Positions 1-11,200 of a stretch of 64,000 nucleotides of DNA are shown in pieces. Source of the DNA: Entonaema liquescens (taxonomy: Eukaryota; Ascomycota; Sordariomycetes; Xylariales; Xylariaceae). The position numbers and the translations under genes are program-made. Where the stretch lies: the NCBI GenBank assembly GCA_902805475.1, contig CADCSX010000009.1, positions 1,612,001 through 1,676,000 on the forward strand, read 5' to 3'. How positions within the stretch are numbered: position 1 is the first letter of the stretch; each line of letters starts with the position of its first letter. The notes under the pieces were generated by a model that was not told where the DNA came from, did not search any database, and was given only the letters and a program-made list of their open reading frames with translations.

Positions 1-9
1 ATTATCGTA

Positions 10-582
10 TCAGATTGCCTCCTCATCATCGAGCACCTTCGCCCTGATAATCTTGACCTCTTCGACAGGCCTATCGTCAGCACCAGTCTTCACCATGCCG
101 AGGCGCTTCAGGACGGCGAGCCCGGCCTTGACGCGGCCGAAGATGGTGTGCTTGCCGTCGAGCCAGGGGGTCGGGGCGAGGGTGAGGAAGAACTGGGAGC
201 CGTTGGTGTCCTTGCCGGCGTTGGCCATGCTCAGAATGCCGGCGCCGGTGTGGCGCAGGTCCGGGGCGATCTCATCCTCGAACTTGTCGCCGTAGATGGA
301 GGAGCCGCCGCGCCCCGTGCCGGTCGGGTCGCCCGTCTGCGCCATGAAGTTGGGGATCACGCGGTGGAAGACGCAGCCGTCGTAGTACCCGCGCTGCGCG
401 AGGGTGCGGAAGTTGGTGCATGTGCGCGGCGCGTGGGTTGTGTACAGCTCGAGGGTTATGGTGCCCTGGTTTTGGGGGAGAGTTAGCAAGAGGGTAGGGA
501 TAGCTAGCTAGCTAGGTAGATATATGTGTGATGTGTGATGTGTACATACCATGGAGGTCTCGAGGGCGACGTTGGTGGTCAT
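10..582 (-). CDS. cyp1: Peptidyl-prolyl cis-trans isomerase, PPIL1-type cyclophilin
   Basis: This is a single-domain cyclophilin of 162 residues that interconverts cis and trans prolyl bonds; PPIL1 homologues are spliceosome-associated. Exons are complement(join(10..465,550..582)). The short first exon encodes MTTNVALETSM, and its intron has a GTATGT donor, a GCTAAC branch site and a CAG acceptor. Joining gives the family N-terminus running into GTITLELYTTHAPRT. The active-site signature FHRVIPNFMAQTGD, the NGSQFF motif and the WLDGKHTIFG motif, which supplies the Trp and His of the pocket, are all intact, so the enzyme should be active. The long ETSMG start and ILSMANAG core match PPIL1 rather than PPIL3. 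The length is normal. It is transcribed away from the signal peptide peptidase gene, with a shared upstream region of about 640 bp. The stop codon is 10 bases from the window edge, so the gene is complete. Confidence 0.95.
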
Positions 583-1222
583 CTTGGGCTGTTGGGCGTG
601 TGTAGTGTGTGTAGAAACTATATCTGGTAGGTATTTGTCTCTAGCTTCACCATTCGCAAGCTTCGGTGTCAATTGAAGCTATTTTGAAGCTCAAGTTCCT
701 GAGTTGGAGCTTTGGAGGGGCTGCACCTCAAGTATTCAATTATCCGTGACAAATCTATGCGATTATCAGCGTTTCTTATTACGGAAGGCAACAGTGGGCT
801 CTAGGTAGGCGCAGCGCAAAGTGCCCTTGCAAAACAAGCCACATTTAGGTCAACCAGGTCTGGAACCAGGTACGTGGATTCAAGTGACAACGACAACTTA
901 AAGAGGTAGTTACGTGTATTTTTTACACACTGCACGGACAACTTCTTTATGGGCTAGAAAATATTTATATTTTTTTTAATTCGACTTAGAAATATTTAAT
1001 CCTTGGAAATTATTCATAATTTCGTACAGATACGAATTATGTGTGCAGCCCTAAGATCTACTAAGTTCTCCAGGTGAAGGCTTCATCTCACTTCATCTCA
1101 TGCTGTCATAAGCAAGATTCATACAACAACCTCCCCAACTTTCGGTGTCTTTGGACATCTTTCTAACCTCAACTTCAGCACATATCACTTAGTCAATATC
1201 ATATCCAGGCGCTGTTGGAGCA
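583..1222. promoter_or_regulatory. Divergent intergenic region between cyclophilin and signal peptide peptidase
   Basis: This 640-bp gene-free stretch separates two start codons that point away from each other, so it must hold both promoters. It contains an AT-rich patch at about 955-1030 and a pyrimidine-rich, AC-rich stretch just before the ATG at 1223, typical of fungal 5' leaders. I see no specific factor site that I would defend. Confidence 0.6.
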
Positions 1223-3123
1223 ATGGCTAGTGATAATTCAACTCTTCTCGCGGCGAGCGAGATCTCAGCCGCAAATGTGACAGAGTCCCTAGCAGCCAAT
1301 CAGACTCTTCCAGAGAAACTCGCCAGCTTACCAGAAATTCTCTGGAACAATAGAGATTTCTTCCTTCTCGAGGGCCGTATCATCTTCACGGCAATGGCTT
1401 GCATTTATCTTGGGTCTCAAGCTGCCCTTCGTCGCCCTCCGTCTGCAAATCCAGCCAAGAAGGGCAAGAAAGGAAATCGAAAGGAACAAGATAGGGAAGA
1501 CGAGCTTGTCCAAGGCCTTTTGCCTTCTGACGCCATTATGCTTCCTATAATGGCTGGGACAGTTCTCACAGGACTCTACTACTTGATTAAGTGGCTCGAC
1601 GACCCGGAGATCCTCAATAAGATATTAAGAGCCTACTTCTCGGTTATGTCCCTGGTCGCCATGGGGAAGCTCCTTGCCGACTCACTACATTACATCACTG
1701 GATTTATCTTTCCCACTGTGTGGCTTGCGAAGAATGGGAAGCTATACCACATCGACTCCTCGAAAAAGGGCCAGTGGTTTATGAATGGTGACTCCAATGA
1801 ACAAGTATGGGACGACAAGAAGAAGAGCCCTTTCCCATATTGGTGGTCTGAGTTGAGCGTTTCTGATGCGACAAACAATCTATTTTGGGAGCTCCGTCGT
1901 CTACTTATAGAAGAATGGACTATCCGCCTTTCAATTCACGGGATTGTAAACCAGAAATTCAAAGTCGAGTTCAACGATATTCTCGGTACTGTCCTTGCCG
2001 TCCAAGCGAATATAGTATACTACATGACGCAGTCGACTTTCTTATCCAACCTCATGGGTTACTCCTTTTCCTATACCGGCATCATCTTGATGTCCCCAAC
2101 CACGTTCGCCACGGGAACTGCTGTCCTTTTCGGACTCTTCTTCTATGACATATACATGGTTTTCTACACGTAAGTCTCTTATGCCGTCTCTTATACATAT
2201 CATTGTCCACCCTGCTAACATCCAATCACAGCCCCTACATGGTGACGGTCGCTACAAAGCTTGACGTTCCAATCAAGCTTGTTTTCGAAGGACCTGTTAA
2301 AGCCAGCATGCTCGGCTTAGGCGACATTGTACTTCCTGGCATATTCGTCGGGCTGTGCCTGCGCTTTGATCTCTATATGTACTACTACAAGCAACGAAAG
2401 TTTGTCCCCGTGGAGTTGAAAAGCAAGGATGAATCATTAGACCAAGTCGTCACCAATACGGAAACGCAGCGTATGGTGGTCAAGCCCGACTACGTGAACG
2501 CCCAAGGGCAATGGGGAGATTGGTTCTGGGGTACGAAATTTGGCAAATTATCGACAGATACCACGCCCGCTCTAAAAGCTGCAGCATTCCCTAAACCGTA
2601 TTTCCACGCCGCTCTGATCGGATATTTCCTCGCGATGGTAGTGACTTTGGTTATGCTATTAGTCTACCGCCACGCGCAGCCAGCATTGCTATACCTTGTT
2701 CCTGGCGTTATCTCCGCTGCTTGGATTACGGGTCTATTCAGGGGAGAACTTCATGAGATGTGGGCCTATACAGAAGATGGCAGTCTGGATACCGCAGATA
2801 CGATAGTGGAAGTTGACGGTGATGGGAATGTCATTAGCGTAGTTCAAAACAAGGACGATGCCGAGGATAAGAAGGATGATGGCCAGAGAGACAATAAGGG
2901 AGAAGATAAAAGGGACCAAGAAGAGAATGCTAAAGCCAGCGATGATTCTTCCCCAAATACCGAATCGACCAAGCAGAACATTGCCTCAAATGATGAGGTT
3001 GGGACAAAAGGCGAACTTGATGAGAAGAAAGATAGTTCAGGGGCTAGAAAGAAGGTTAAGGGCCACTCCGTTTTCCTCTTCTCAATCGAGGTCCCGGCAC
3101 CTAGCGAAGATAGCGATTCATAG
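1223..3123 (+). CDS. Signal peptide peptidase, presenilin-type intramembrane aspartyl protease
   Basis: This multi-pass ER-membrane protease cleaves leftover signal peptides and other type II membrane segments inside the lipid bilayer. Exons are join(1223..2169,2232..3123), with a GTAAGT donor and a CACAG acceptor, giving 612 residues. Three family motifs are intact: YD in FYDIYMVFY (catalytic Asp309), GLGD in MLGLGDIVLPG (catalytic Asp347) and the C-terminal PAL in QPALLYLVP (about 466-468). The splice junction falls just after the YD helix and restores FYTPYM. The N-terminus has several Asn-X-Ser/Thr sites and is probably lumenal. The last 120 or so residues form a charged Lys/Asp/Glu-rich tail without membrane segments, longer than the short tail of animal homologues. 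The yeast relative is Ypf1. The family is certain; the substrates are unknown. Confidence 0.95.
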
Positions 3124-4456
3124 AAAGACACGGATTACGTTCAATACAACGGTCAATTAGGTACCTACGTATACACATGCTACATGATTACAGCTGTCAA
3201 ATGCAAGTGCCAATGCAATGAAATGTAGGTACTATAAGTGGCCCGGAGTGACTTTCGACACGTAGCGGCTATTCGGATACGTTCCTGAAGACATAGCCCT
3301 AGTTATTACTCAGAAGTTACTAAGCTATGACTATAGATAAACCCACCGAGTCCCAGCTGTAGGTTAGTCATAAACATTGTAGTGTAAATTATGTTTTGAC
3401 TTCCTTCTAGCGGTTTCGTCAGTTTGACCCACGACGGCCTACTACGCTATAACCAGCTTAACTACCTGACTTAACGTTGTTAAGGTAGAAGGTACGGCGG
3501 CAATATAAAAAAAGAACATCTGAAGTCCACGAGGAGCCATATTACGAGCTGAACTCTCCCCTTGGGTATTCCGAAAAGTAGAAAAAACTCTTGCTATAAT
3601 CCTTAGTAGTAGGCCAACTTAAGGTAACAAAATGCACACCACTACACCGCCGCGAGATAGGGCAAGGAGCGCGAAAACGGCTCCGAGCTTCCGCAAGGAC
3701 CTCTAACTCTAGACAGCTATAGAAGCACGAGCTATGTACGCTGGCACTTCCTAACGCGCTACACCTCGTATTGAGATTATTATACCATTCTGAAACGTTT
3801 TCTATTATAAACTACACCTACAGCGTGTCTATGGGCAGTATGGCTTATCTTAAAGGGGCATAGCTAGTAGATATTATACTTCTTGTCTGAAAATTTAAGC
3901 GGAAGGTCAGATAACGGTAGGTAAGTCTGAGTGTATTGTTGTGTTTGAAGATAGATTTTGGTTAAACAAGTCCGATCCCATAACTGCTAAGAGAGGTTTT
4001 AAGTCGCCTCCGCCCTACCTAGCTAAGGAGCCTTCACATTCTTCACACCTTTCTCCTACATTTAAGCAAGCAAACCACCCACAAATTCGAGCAAGTCGAA
4101 TACACTCGGTTGCAGGCACAGGACTTTCACATACTGGCACGAACATGCGTCAATGATACAGTTGTACAGACCAAGCATCCGCGACTGTGATTTTTGGTAA
4201 GTTCCTAGTCGTCCCTCGATATCTATCATCATCTATACAACCCGCACCACTCTTATGATTCAAACACAGCACATCTAACATATACCGCCTTAGATTTCAC
4301 GCCTACACTATTACTGTCTGATAATATATTTCGCCTACTGAGATATACTGTCTATCTGTCAAAAGCACCCCTGTCTATTTGGCATTCGCTTGTCAGATAG
4401 AACCAAACAACAACTACTAGACTGTTGATATACTTATCATCAACATTAACGCAATC
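3124..4456. other. Intergenic region, 1.3 kb, with possible degraded repeat
   Basis: No gene is supported here. A 71-codon open frame at 3941-4156 has no recognisable features and poor codon character. The stretch from about 3400 to 3900 is unusually rich in TA, CTA and TAG steps and breaks every frame, which is compatible with an old C-to-T mutated (RIP-like) repeat, but no transposase motif can be read. Confidence 0.45.
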
Positions 4457-5113
4457 ATGCCTGACAACAATAACAACAACAACGAAGTCATGCCTGATAG
4501 CAATAACAACAACGTTCACACCCCAGCCCCCCCGCGGGAATTCTTGGTGTCGGCAAGCCGCAACAGCACCCCGGCTCGACCAAATATAATAACACACCAA
4601 GCCCCAACTATATTGGGCAAGCGAAGACGTAGCAGCAGCGATGGCTCTACTTCGTCAGACGGGACATCGGAAACGGAGGACGATCGCCTAGACAAGCGCC
4701 GTTACTTGGGCGAGACTGACGTCAATAGACTATTCATCCCCTGGGGAGACCCGGGAGAAGACTCCGAGCTAAGCGACGTCCATGTCTCCCCGAGCGACCT
4801 GGTCAAAAGCCATGACGACACTGGTGGTGCCTATCTGTTCCGTATTGGCCTATTGTACGCCGAGATGCCGGATGACAAGGAGGCACTCAGCGGGGTCCAC
4901 AATGACACGCTGTCTAGCCTGATGAAGCTGGCCGAAGTGTACGCGCCGGAGGAAATGGCCGAGGCGAAGGAGGAGGAGGAGGAGGAGGAGGAGGAGGAGG
5001 AGGAGGAGGAGGAGGAGGAGGAGGAGGAGGAGGAGGTAGAAGAAGGAGCAGAAGAAGAATTAGGCCCCTTCTATACTCTTGACGGTATAAAAGTCCGGTT
5101 TACGAGAACATAG
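4457..5113 (+). CDS. Acidic low-complexity hypothetical protein with poly-Asn and poly-Glu tracts
   Basis: This is a single open frame of 218 codons that I do not recognise as a family. It starts with Asn-rich segments (N6 and N4 runs, residues 4-19). A basic KRRR patch inside a Ser/Thr/Asp-rich region (about 55-75) could be a nuclear localisation signal. A more ordinary segment (about 85-165) follows, then 22 consecutive glutamates (4970-5035, all GAG codons) and a short tail ending VRFTRT. The ordered middle part, with repeated Asp/Glu and an IPWGDPGED segment, argues for a real protein, but there is no homology call. The GAG run is a trinucleotide microsatellite and its length probably varies between strains. 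The gene is flanked by 1.3 kb and 0.8 kb of non-coding DNA. Confidence 0.6.
   Translation: MPDNNNNNNEVMPDSNNNNVHTPAPPREFLVSASRNSTPARPNIITHQAPTILGKRRRSSSDGSTSSDGTSETEDDRLDKRRYLGETDVNRLFIPWGDPGEDSELSDVHVSPSDLVKSHDDTGGAYLFRIGLLYAEMPDDKEALSGVHNDTLSSLMKLAEVYAPEEMAEAKEEEEEEEEEEEEEEEEEEEEEEVEEGAEEELGPFYTLDGIKVRFTRT
4970..5035 (+). repeat. (GAG)22 trinucleotide microsatellite, coding for poly-Glu
   Basis: Twenty-two uninterrupted GAG codons lie within the acidic hypothetical protein. All glutamates use the same codon, so the tract behaves as a DNA microsatellite and not as a selected acidic domain with mixed GAA/GAG use. Confidence 0.95.
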
Positions 5114-5939
5114 GACACGAGCCGCGAGCTACGAGATCTGATTTACACGGTGGATTTTCTTTTTTCTTTTTTTGGGTGGTTATTTTCTACGAGAGAGGGA
5201 GGGAGGTTTTTCATCGTCGCCTGTTTAAACTACCGATGAGCGGATAAGTTTGAGATTAGGGGCGAGATATGATTTCCCTAGATTTGTTATACTCATAGAT
5301 GCCTAACCTATTCAAACATATAGGGCATCTTGGAATTCACTAAGGACAAGGCGTTAGGTAGTTAGTTATTAATGGAAGATCTCGACTTTAAACCGTGATT
5401 ATCATTCATATGAACATATAAGAGGTATGTAGATAAGATAAGTATGTTTGTCAATATTTTAATAAGTCAATATTTTAATAATTCAATATTATTTGTGATC
5501 TTGAACCGTCGGATTGTTTTTTCTAGCGGAGGTGATGGATGTTTGTTTGTTTGAGGTGGGTCTACACTTAGACTTAGTGGAAAGTCTATTCAGCGGATTC
5601 CAGTCAGTGCTAGGATTGGTAGCTGCCGCCGCTACCTTATGTACCTAAGGGTAGGTACCTACTAAACCTGTGGACCTGAGCAATAAGAGGTACTTCCTTT
5701 TATCAACTCTAGAACCAATGAATTAGGAGGTTGCACGAAGGAATCGATGTGCCACGGCTGCATAAGGATAATTAAGGACTATCAGAGAGGTAGTTCGAGG
5801 TGAGATGAGGTAAGATAAATCCGATCGGAGTTCTTTCTTCTCAAATCCTTCACATCCTCGATGTAACTTTTGAGCTGTAAGACCTAGGTATCATTCACAA
5901 TTTGAACCTTCTCACCATTCCTAACCCCAACAAAACACC
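5114..5939. other. Intergenic region upstream of the phosphopantetheinyl transferase
   Basis: No open frame of note is present. A short tandem duplication of an AT-rich unit (TCAATATTTTAATAA twice, about 5452-5482) and several TAGGTA/TACCTA-type motifs (about 5638-5665) are visible. The last 100 bases before the ATG at 5940 are pyrimidine- and CA-rich, like a fungal 5' leader. Confidence 0.5.
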
Positions 5940-6981
5940 ATGGGATCGGGCAAAGTGGAAGTTATACAATACCTTGTCGACACCCGGGAATTATGGCCCG
6001 GAGCGACCAAGACAAAAGACCTCGAGAAAGAGGTATGAGTTAATTTAACGCCTTTCTTCTTTTTTTTCGTGTCTCGCGACGGGATAGATTAAACAGCTTA
6101 CGTCAGTCTAGGCGTCGCGCGCATTGGCCCTTCTTACCGAGGATGAGAAAAAGGCTGTGCTAAGATATTACTTCGTCGCCGATGCAAAGATGTCGCTGGC
6201 TTCGCATCTACTGAAGCATTGGGTCGTCAGCAAATATGCTGGCGTCTCGTGGTGGGACACCAAGCTGACGCGGGACGAAAAGACCAAGCCCGTCTATGTA
6301 GACCCTGCTACGGGCAAGCAGCCGGTCGCCTTCAACGTCAGCCATCAGGCTGGTATCGTCGCTCTCGTGGCTGTCGCTGGGTATGATGGTAAAGTCGATG
6401 TTGGGACCGATGTGGTCTGTACGAGTGAGCGCCGCGTGCGCGATCATAAGGTTATCAATACGGAAGGCTGGGGTAGTTTCGTCGACCTGCACTCGGATGT
6501 CTTCGGCCGGTCCGAGGCGGGCTACCTAAAGAGTGACCTTCTGAGCACTCAGACGGGCTTACCCCCGCTGGCGCGTGGCGACGAGATCATGGACTCCAAG
6601 CTACGGGCCTTTTACACGCTCTGGTGTCTGCGCGAGGCGTATGTCAAGATGACGGGCGAGGCGCTCCTAGCGCCGTGGCTCAAGGACCTCGAGTTCAAGC
6701 GCTTCCGGGCCCCGCACCCCAGCCAGGGGTTCGTGCAACTGCCGGATGGCGAGGTGGTCGAGAAGCAGGAGGTCATCAAGGACCACGAGATCCTGTTCCA
6801 CGGGAACAAGGTCGACGACGCGAACATCTGCCTGCGCTCCCTGGGGCCCGACTACATGACCTGCTCTGCCATCCGGACGCCAGACCGCAAGGAAGACGCC
6901 CTCAGCTGGGACCTGGGGCCGTACGAGTTCCTGCCGATGAACCAGATCTTGTCTGACGCGGAAGCCCGGCTGGACGACTGA
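5940..6981 (+). CDS. 4'-phosphopantetheinyl transferase, Sfp/NpgA type
   Basis: The enzyme moves phosphopantetheine from coenzyme A to the conserved serine of carrier-protein domains, activating polyketide synthases, nonribosomal peptide synthetases and alpha-aminoadipate reductase. It should therefore be needed for secondary metabolism and for lysine synthesis. Exons are join(5940..6032,6112..6981), phase 0, with donor GTATGA and acceptor TAG at 6109-6111, giving 320 residues. The spliced start MGSGKVEVIQYLVDTRELW matches the family opening. Motifs in order are MSLASHLLK, FNVSHQAG, VGTDVV (metal-binding Asp131) and WCLREAYVKMTGEALLA, where Glu206 and Lys210 are the catalytic pair. The usual WxxKE motif has Arg205 in place of Lys, a conservative change. 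A nearer CAG acceptor at 6104-6106 would break the frame. A. nidulans NpgA/CfwA is the named relative. Confidence 0.93.
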
Positions 6982-8241
6982 TTTGCTGCTGGTCTGAGTC
7001 ATGTCGTGTATTACGAAGATTACGAAGATGAAACAAGTGTGTTCACATATATAGAATACTTCTCATCGATCCTGAATATGAACACCTAAACAATTTCTAG
7101 TCACTAGACCATATCTATTTTCCATCTAGAGTAGTTGCCTACCGGATGTTGGTTCCTGGTTCCGTTTGATTGCCACTGACCAGCCGCAGCCTAGGCAACG
7201 GGACATGGTGTATGTGTTCATGGTGTTGCTATGGCTTCTAGAGGAGGGTTGTGGTCACATCGCCCTACACCCGACTCCTGCAAGGTGACGGCAGTATGCG
7301 CCAGATGATCTTCGTTCGAGACTACCCAACATGACTTTCTTTTTTTGTGGCTCTATAGTTCATCGGGATGTTTGCGAATATAGAAATGGGCCAGATGGTT
7401 TGTTGTAGTATTTTAAAGCGTAGAGACAATTAGGGCTAGTTATTTTTTTTTTTGGATGTCTATATCATATTCACTTTTTGTGTTGGTTTATTAAACTCTA
7501 ACTTGGGTTTGTAAGTTGTTTGAGACTATTCAACGAAGGTTGAGTGACTTGTCTGTGCATTGTCATAGTATTAGTTAATGTAACTTTAGATACTGGGCTA
7601 TGGAGAGTTATGCTTTATACTAGGGTTCTAGGTTTGAGTATTGATCTGTTTCACAGCATGTATAGAAGGAGAAAGAAAGAATACCAAACGTTACATAGGT
7701 AGGTGCGCTATCATTGTATGTATTTACTACCTAGGTATATAGTAAGGTACCAACACCGTGTGTTGACAGACAGTACTATACCGTAACACTTACTGTACAT
7801 TGTACGTGTCTTAATCTTTAGCGTGGTTTGATCGATTGGTGGGGAATGTCCCCTCCTAAGATTGGCGTCTCTGTCGGATTTCTGGATTCTGGGATTGGAA
7901 GCTGCACACTCAAATCAGTCAAGCTAAAAACAACTTGGACACTAAAAACGTCATTTTTTTGGTGACGAGGGGGGGAAATGCTTGTCTTTGTGAACACAGT
8001 TGACATTCAATCCCTAAACTATCATTCCTAACCTACGAATTAAATTCCACTCTTCGACTCTTTTTTTAACCTTCGCTACTAATCCTCACTTTATAATCCT
8101 CGTCGATCATTTGAACATGCTGTATTAACATCTTTCTTCACCGTCAAATCTTCATCCACCGACTTTCCTTAAACGAGTTGCCTATCACAAGTCTGCGATC
8201 TTGGTACCGAATGGTACTGGGATAATACTATTTAATTCAAC
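6982..8241. other. Intergenic region between PPTase and oxysterol-binding protein genes
   Basis: This 1.26-kb stretch has no supported gene. A 62-codon minus-strand frame (7818-8006) lacks any protein character. The stretch holds the PPTase 3' end and the promoter and 5' leader of the next gene, with CT-rich leader-like sequence from about 8040 to 8170 and TAGGTA-type motifs near 7700-7740. Confidence 0.5.
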
Positions 8242-11200
8242 ATGTCGGAAACAGGCGATAAGTAAGTACCTAAGACTTAATTATCAGTCCCGCTCTATTA
8301 GAGAAATCTTCTATTGTACCGTCCTACTGAGCTCTTTGACAGCTCTTCCTATGTTATCTTCCCTGTTGGATTTAAACCTCTAGCGCTACTTCGAGATACT
8401 ACTCGATAACTGACTCGATTCGAAACTAGCCAGCATAAGCGGTCGAAATCGGCTGCCCTCTCCCTTCTCCGACGAAAGGACAAGGATAATCGTAATGATG
8501 ACGATGCTATTTCCGAAGATGGATCGCAAACCTCCGGGCTCGCTTCACTTCCTGTCACGAGTACCTCTGCCCCCGCCGTTCCCATATCCCACCAAGCTTC
8601 TGTCAAGGGTCACAGCCAAAAGATGTCAGTTAGCCGAATCCCCTCCCGCGAACCCGCCTCTTTAAACCCGAATCGGTACAGTCTTGCCGCGGGCGACAAG
8701 GGCTCATCGCTCGAACAATCCGTTCGTAAATTTCGGATCGTCGAGGCTCTACGGAGCGGAAACACAGCTGCGATATCCAAGGCCGTCAGGGAAACGTCGG
8801 AATCGGGGCCTCGTGCTAGTACATCTTCTGTTAACGGAGGAAATACGGGGCCTCTAGAAGACACGACGGTTCTACACCTTGCCATTCAGTGCGCCGAATT
8901 CGACGTCGTACAATATGTACTTTCTGATGGTGCTGGATATATTGATGTGAACACCCGGGATAAAGATGGAAATACACCATTACATATCGCCGCTATCCAG
9001 GGGCGTGCCCCGGTAGTTCGGCTGCTGCTAGAGCAGAAGGATATTAACGATGCCGTTGCGAATAATCAGGGAAAGCTCCCATTAGATGTAGCAAGAAGCC
9101 CTGATATTTTCCAGCAGCTGCAGCTCGCAAGGACATTATTTGTGCAGGATAAAGTTAAGCAGGTTCAGGAGCTTGTACAGAAAGGAGCCTATGATACTCT
9201 TGGTCAGGTTCTAGAGGAACCTCGTGTCAAGACAATCCTAGACATCAACAGTATAGAGCTACCTTGTGACCCCGTGACCGTTCAGGCAGGCGGAACATTG
9301 CTTCATGAGGCTGCCCGCAAGAGAGACACAAAGTTGATACAAGCCTTACTTCTTCACGGTGCTGACCCGTTTCAGCGGGATCGCAAAGGCAAGCTTCCTC
9401 AGCAGGTCACGAACGATGATATTACAAAAGCGATGCTCAAGAGATCGCCTGCTGCGGTAGCTGCTCAACGTGGCATACAGGAGAAAGCGGTACTCGGACA
9501 CGCGACTTCGCAAGGTGGGCCCGGGCCAGCTGTCACAGGAGACCCTCTAGCCGGACGTGAACCGCAGATGAAGGGGTATCTCAAGAAGTGGACAAATTAC
9601 CGCAAAGGTTACCAGCTACGTTGGTTCGTACTCGAGAATGGTGTCCTGAGTTATTATAAACACCAGGACGACGCAGAAAATGCTTGTCGAGGAGCTATCA
9701 GTATGCGCATCGCCAAACTATATATGAGCCCTGAGGAAAAGACGAAATTCGAGATTATCGGGAAGTCATCAGTCAAGTATACGCTTAAGGCTAACCACGA
9801 AGTTGAAGCTAAGCGATGGTTCTGGGCTCTGAATAATGCGATTCAGTGGATGAAGGACCAGGCGAAGCAGGACGAACGGCAGAAGGCACAAAGTGCTGAA
9901 ATGCTACGACAGGCTCGAGACAGCCTTTACAAACCAGCAGAACCTTCTATCGGCGATTCTCATAGCGAAGTGGCAAGCACAGGTGAACCTAGGAGCAGTG
10001 TGCAATTATCCCGTCTTTCTTCAATAGGGAAAGGAGCTAGTTCGCGGGCTGGATTATCTCGTGCTAGTACCGCGGGAAGCGTAGACGAGGAATTCGTTGA
10101 CGCAAGTAGCCCCGAGCCCAAGGGACAAAGTACCGGAGCGCCCACAATTCCCGGAGAGGTTGATGACGACGACGACAACGAGTATATGGATCAGTCGAGC
10201 CGTGGTGAAGCTCCGACGGCGACTAAGGACGCTTTTAATATCACCGCACAATCGGCGAGGCTCCAGCTGGACACACTAGCATCCGTGAGCGCAGCATTAC
10301 AGACGGAAGCACAAAAGAACCCATCACTATCGCTTGCTGACCCCAAGGCAGCACAGGCGCTAGCGACGTACGACGCCGCAATCCGAAGCTTGAAGGGCCT
10401 TATGGGGGATCTTCTTAGAATATCAAAGGACCGCGACGCGCATTGGCAATATCGCTTGGAGCAAGAAATTGAGATGCGACAAATGTGGGAAGAAAGTATG
10501 GCTAAGGTGGCGGCAGAACAGGAAGTTCTAGAAGCAAGAGTCAGTGAAGCGGAAACGAAGCGTAAATTGGCTAAACGGGCGCTTCGCGAAGTCATGGGAA
10601 ATGCAGGCGAATCCAGGCCATTAACCAGAGATAGTTTCCATGCCGTGCGTACCGAGGTGTCCGGTGCGAATGAAGATGAGGTATCCGACCCGTTACGTTC
10701 ACCATCGTTGAAGAGCATAGGTCGCAAGTCAACCTTACACTCTCATGCCATCGAGCTCTCCAGCGACTCAGAATCTGAGCAGGAGGAATTCTTCGATGCT
10801 GTAGATGCAGGAGAAGTCGATGTGGAACCGATGCCGCCGTCTGACGTTGTGCCAGCTGCTGGTAGTGGGCAGGACGTCATAATATCAGGAATAGACGTCA
10901 GCAGCGCATTTAAAGGCTATGAGAATGGCTTCAGGACGAGACTAAAACTGGATGAAGATAACCGACCGAAGATTGGTCTCTGGGTAAGTTTATGGATTCC
11001 GTTGAGTTAATGCTCACGTGCTAATTTCTTTTAGGGTATCTTGAAATCTATGATCGGCAAGGATATGACGAAGATGACACTGCCAGTATCGTTCAACGAG
11101 CCGACTTCACTGTTATATCGAACTGGCGAAGATATGGAATATGCAGACCTATTGGATCTCGCAGCGGATCGATCAGATTCGATCGAACGCATGCTATACG

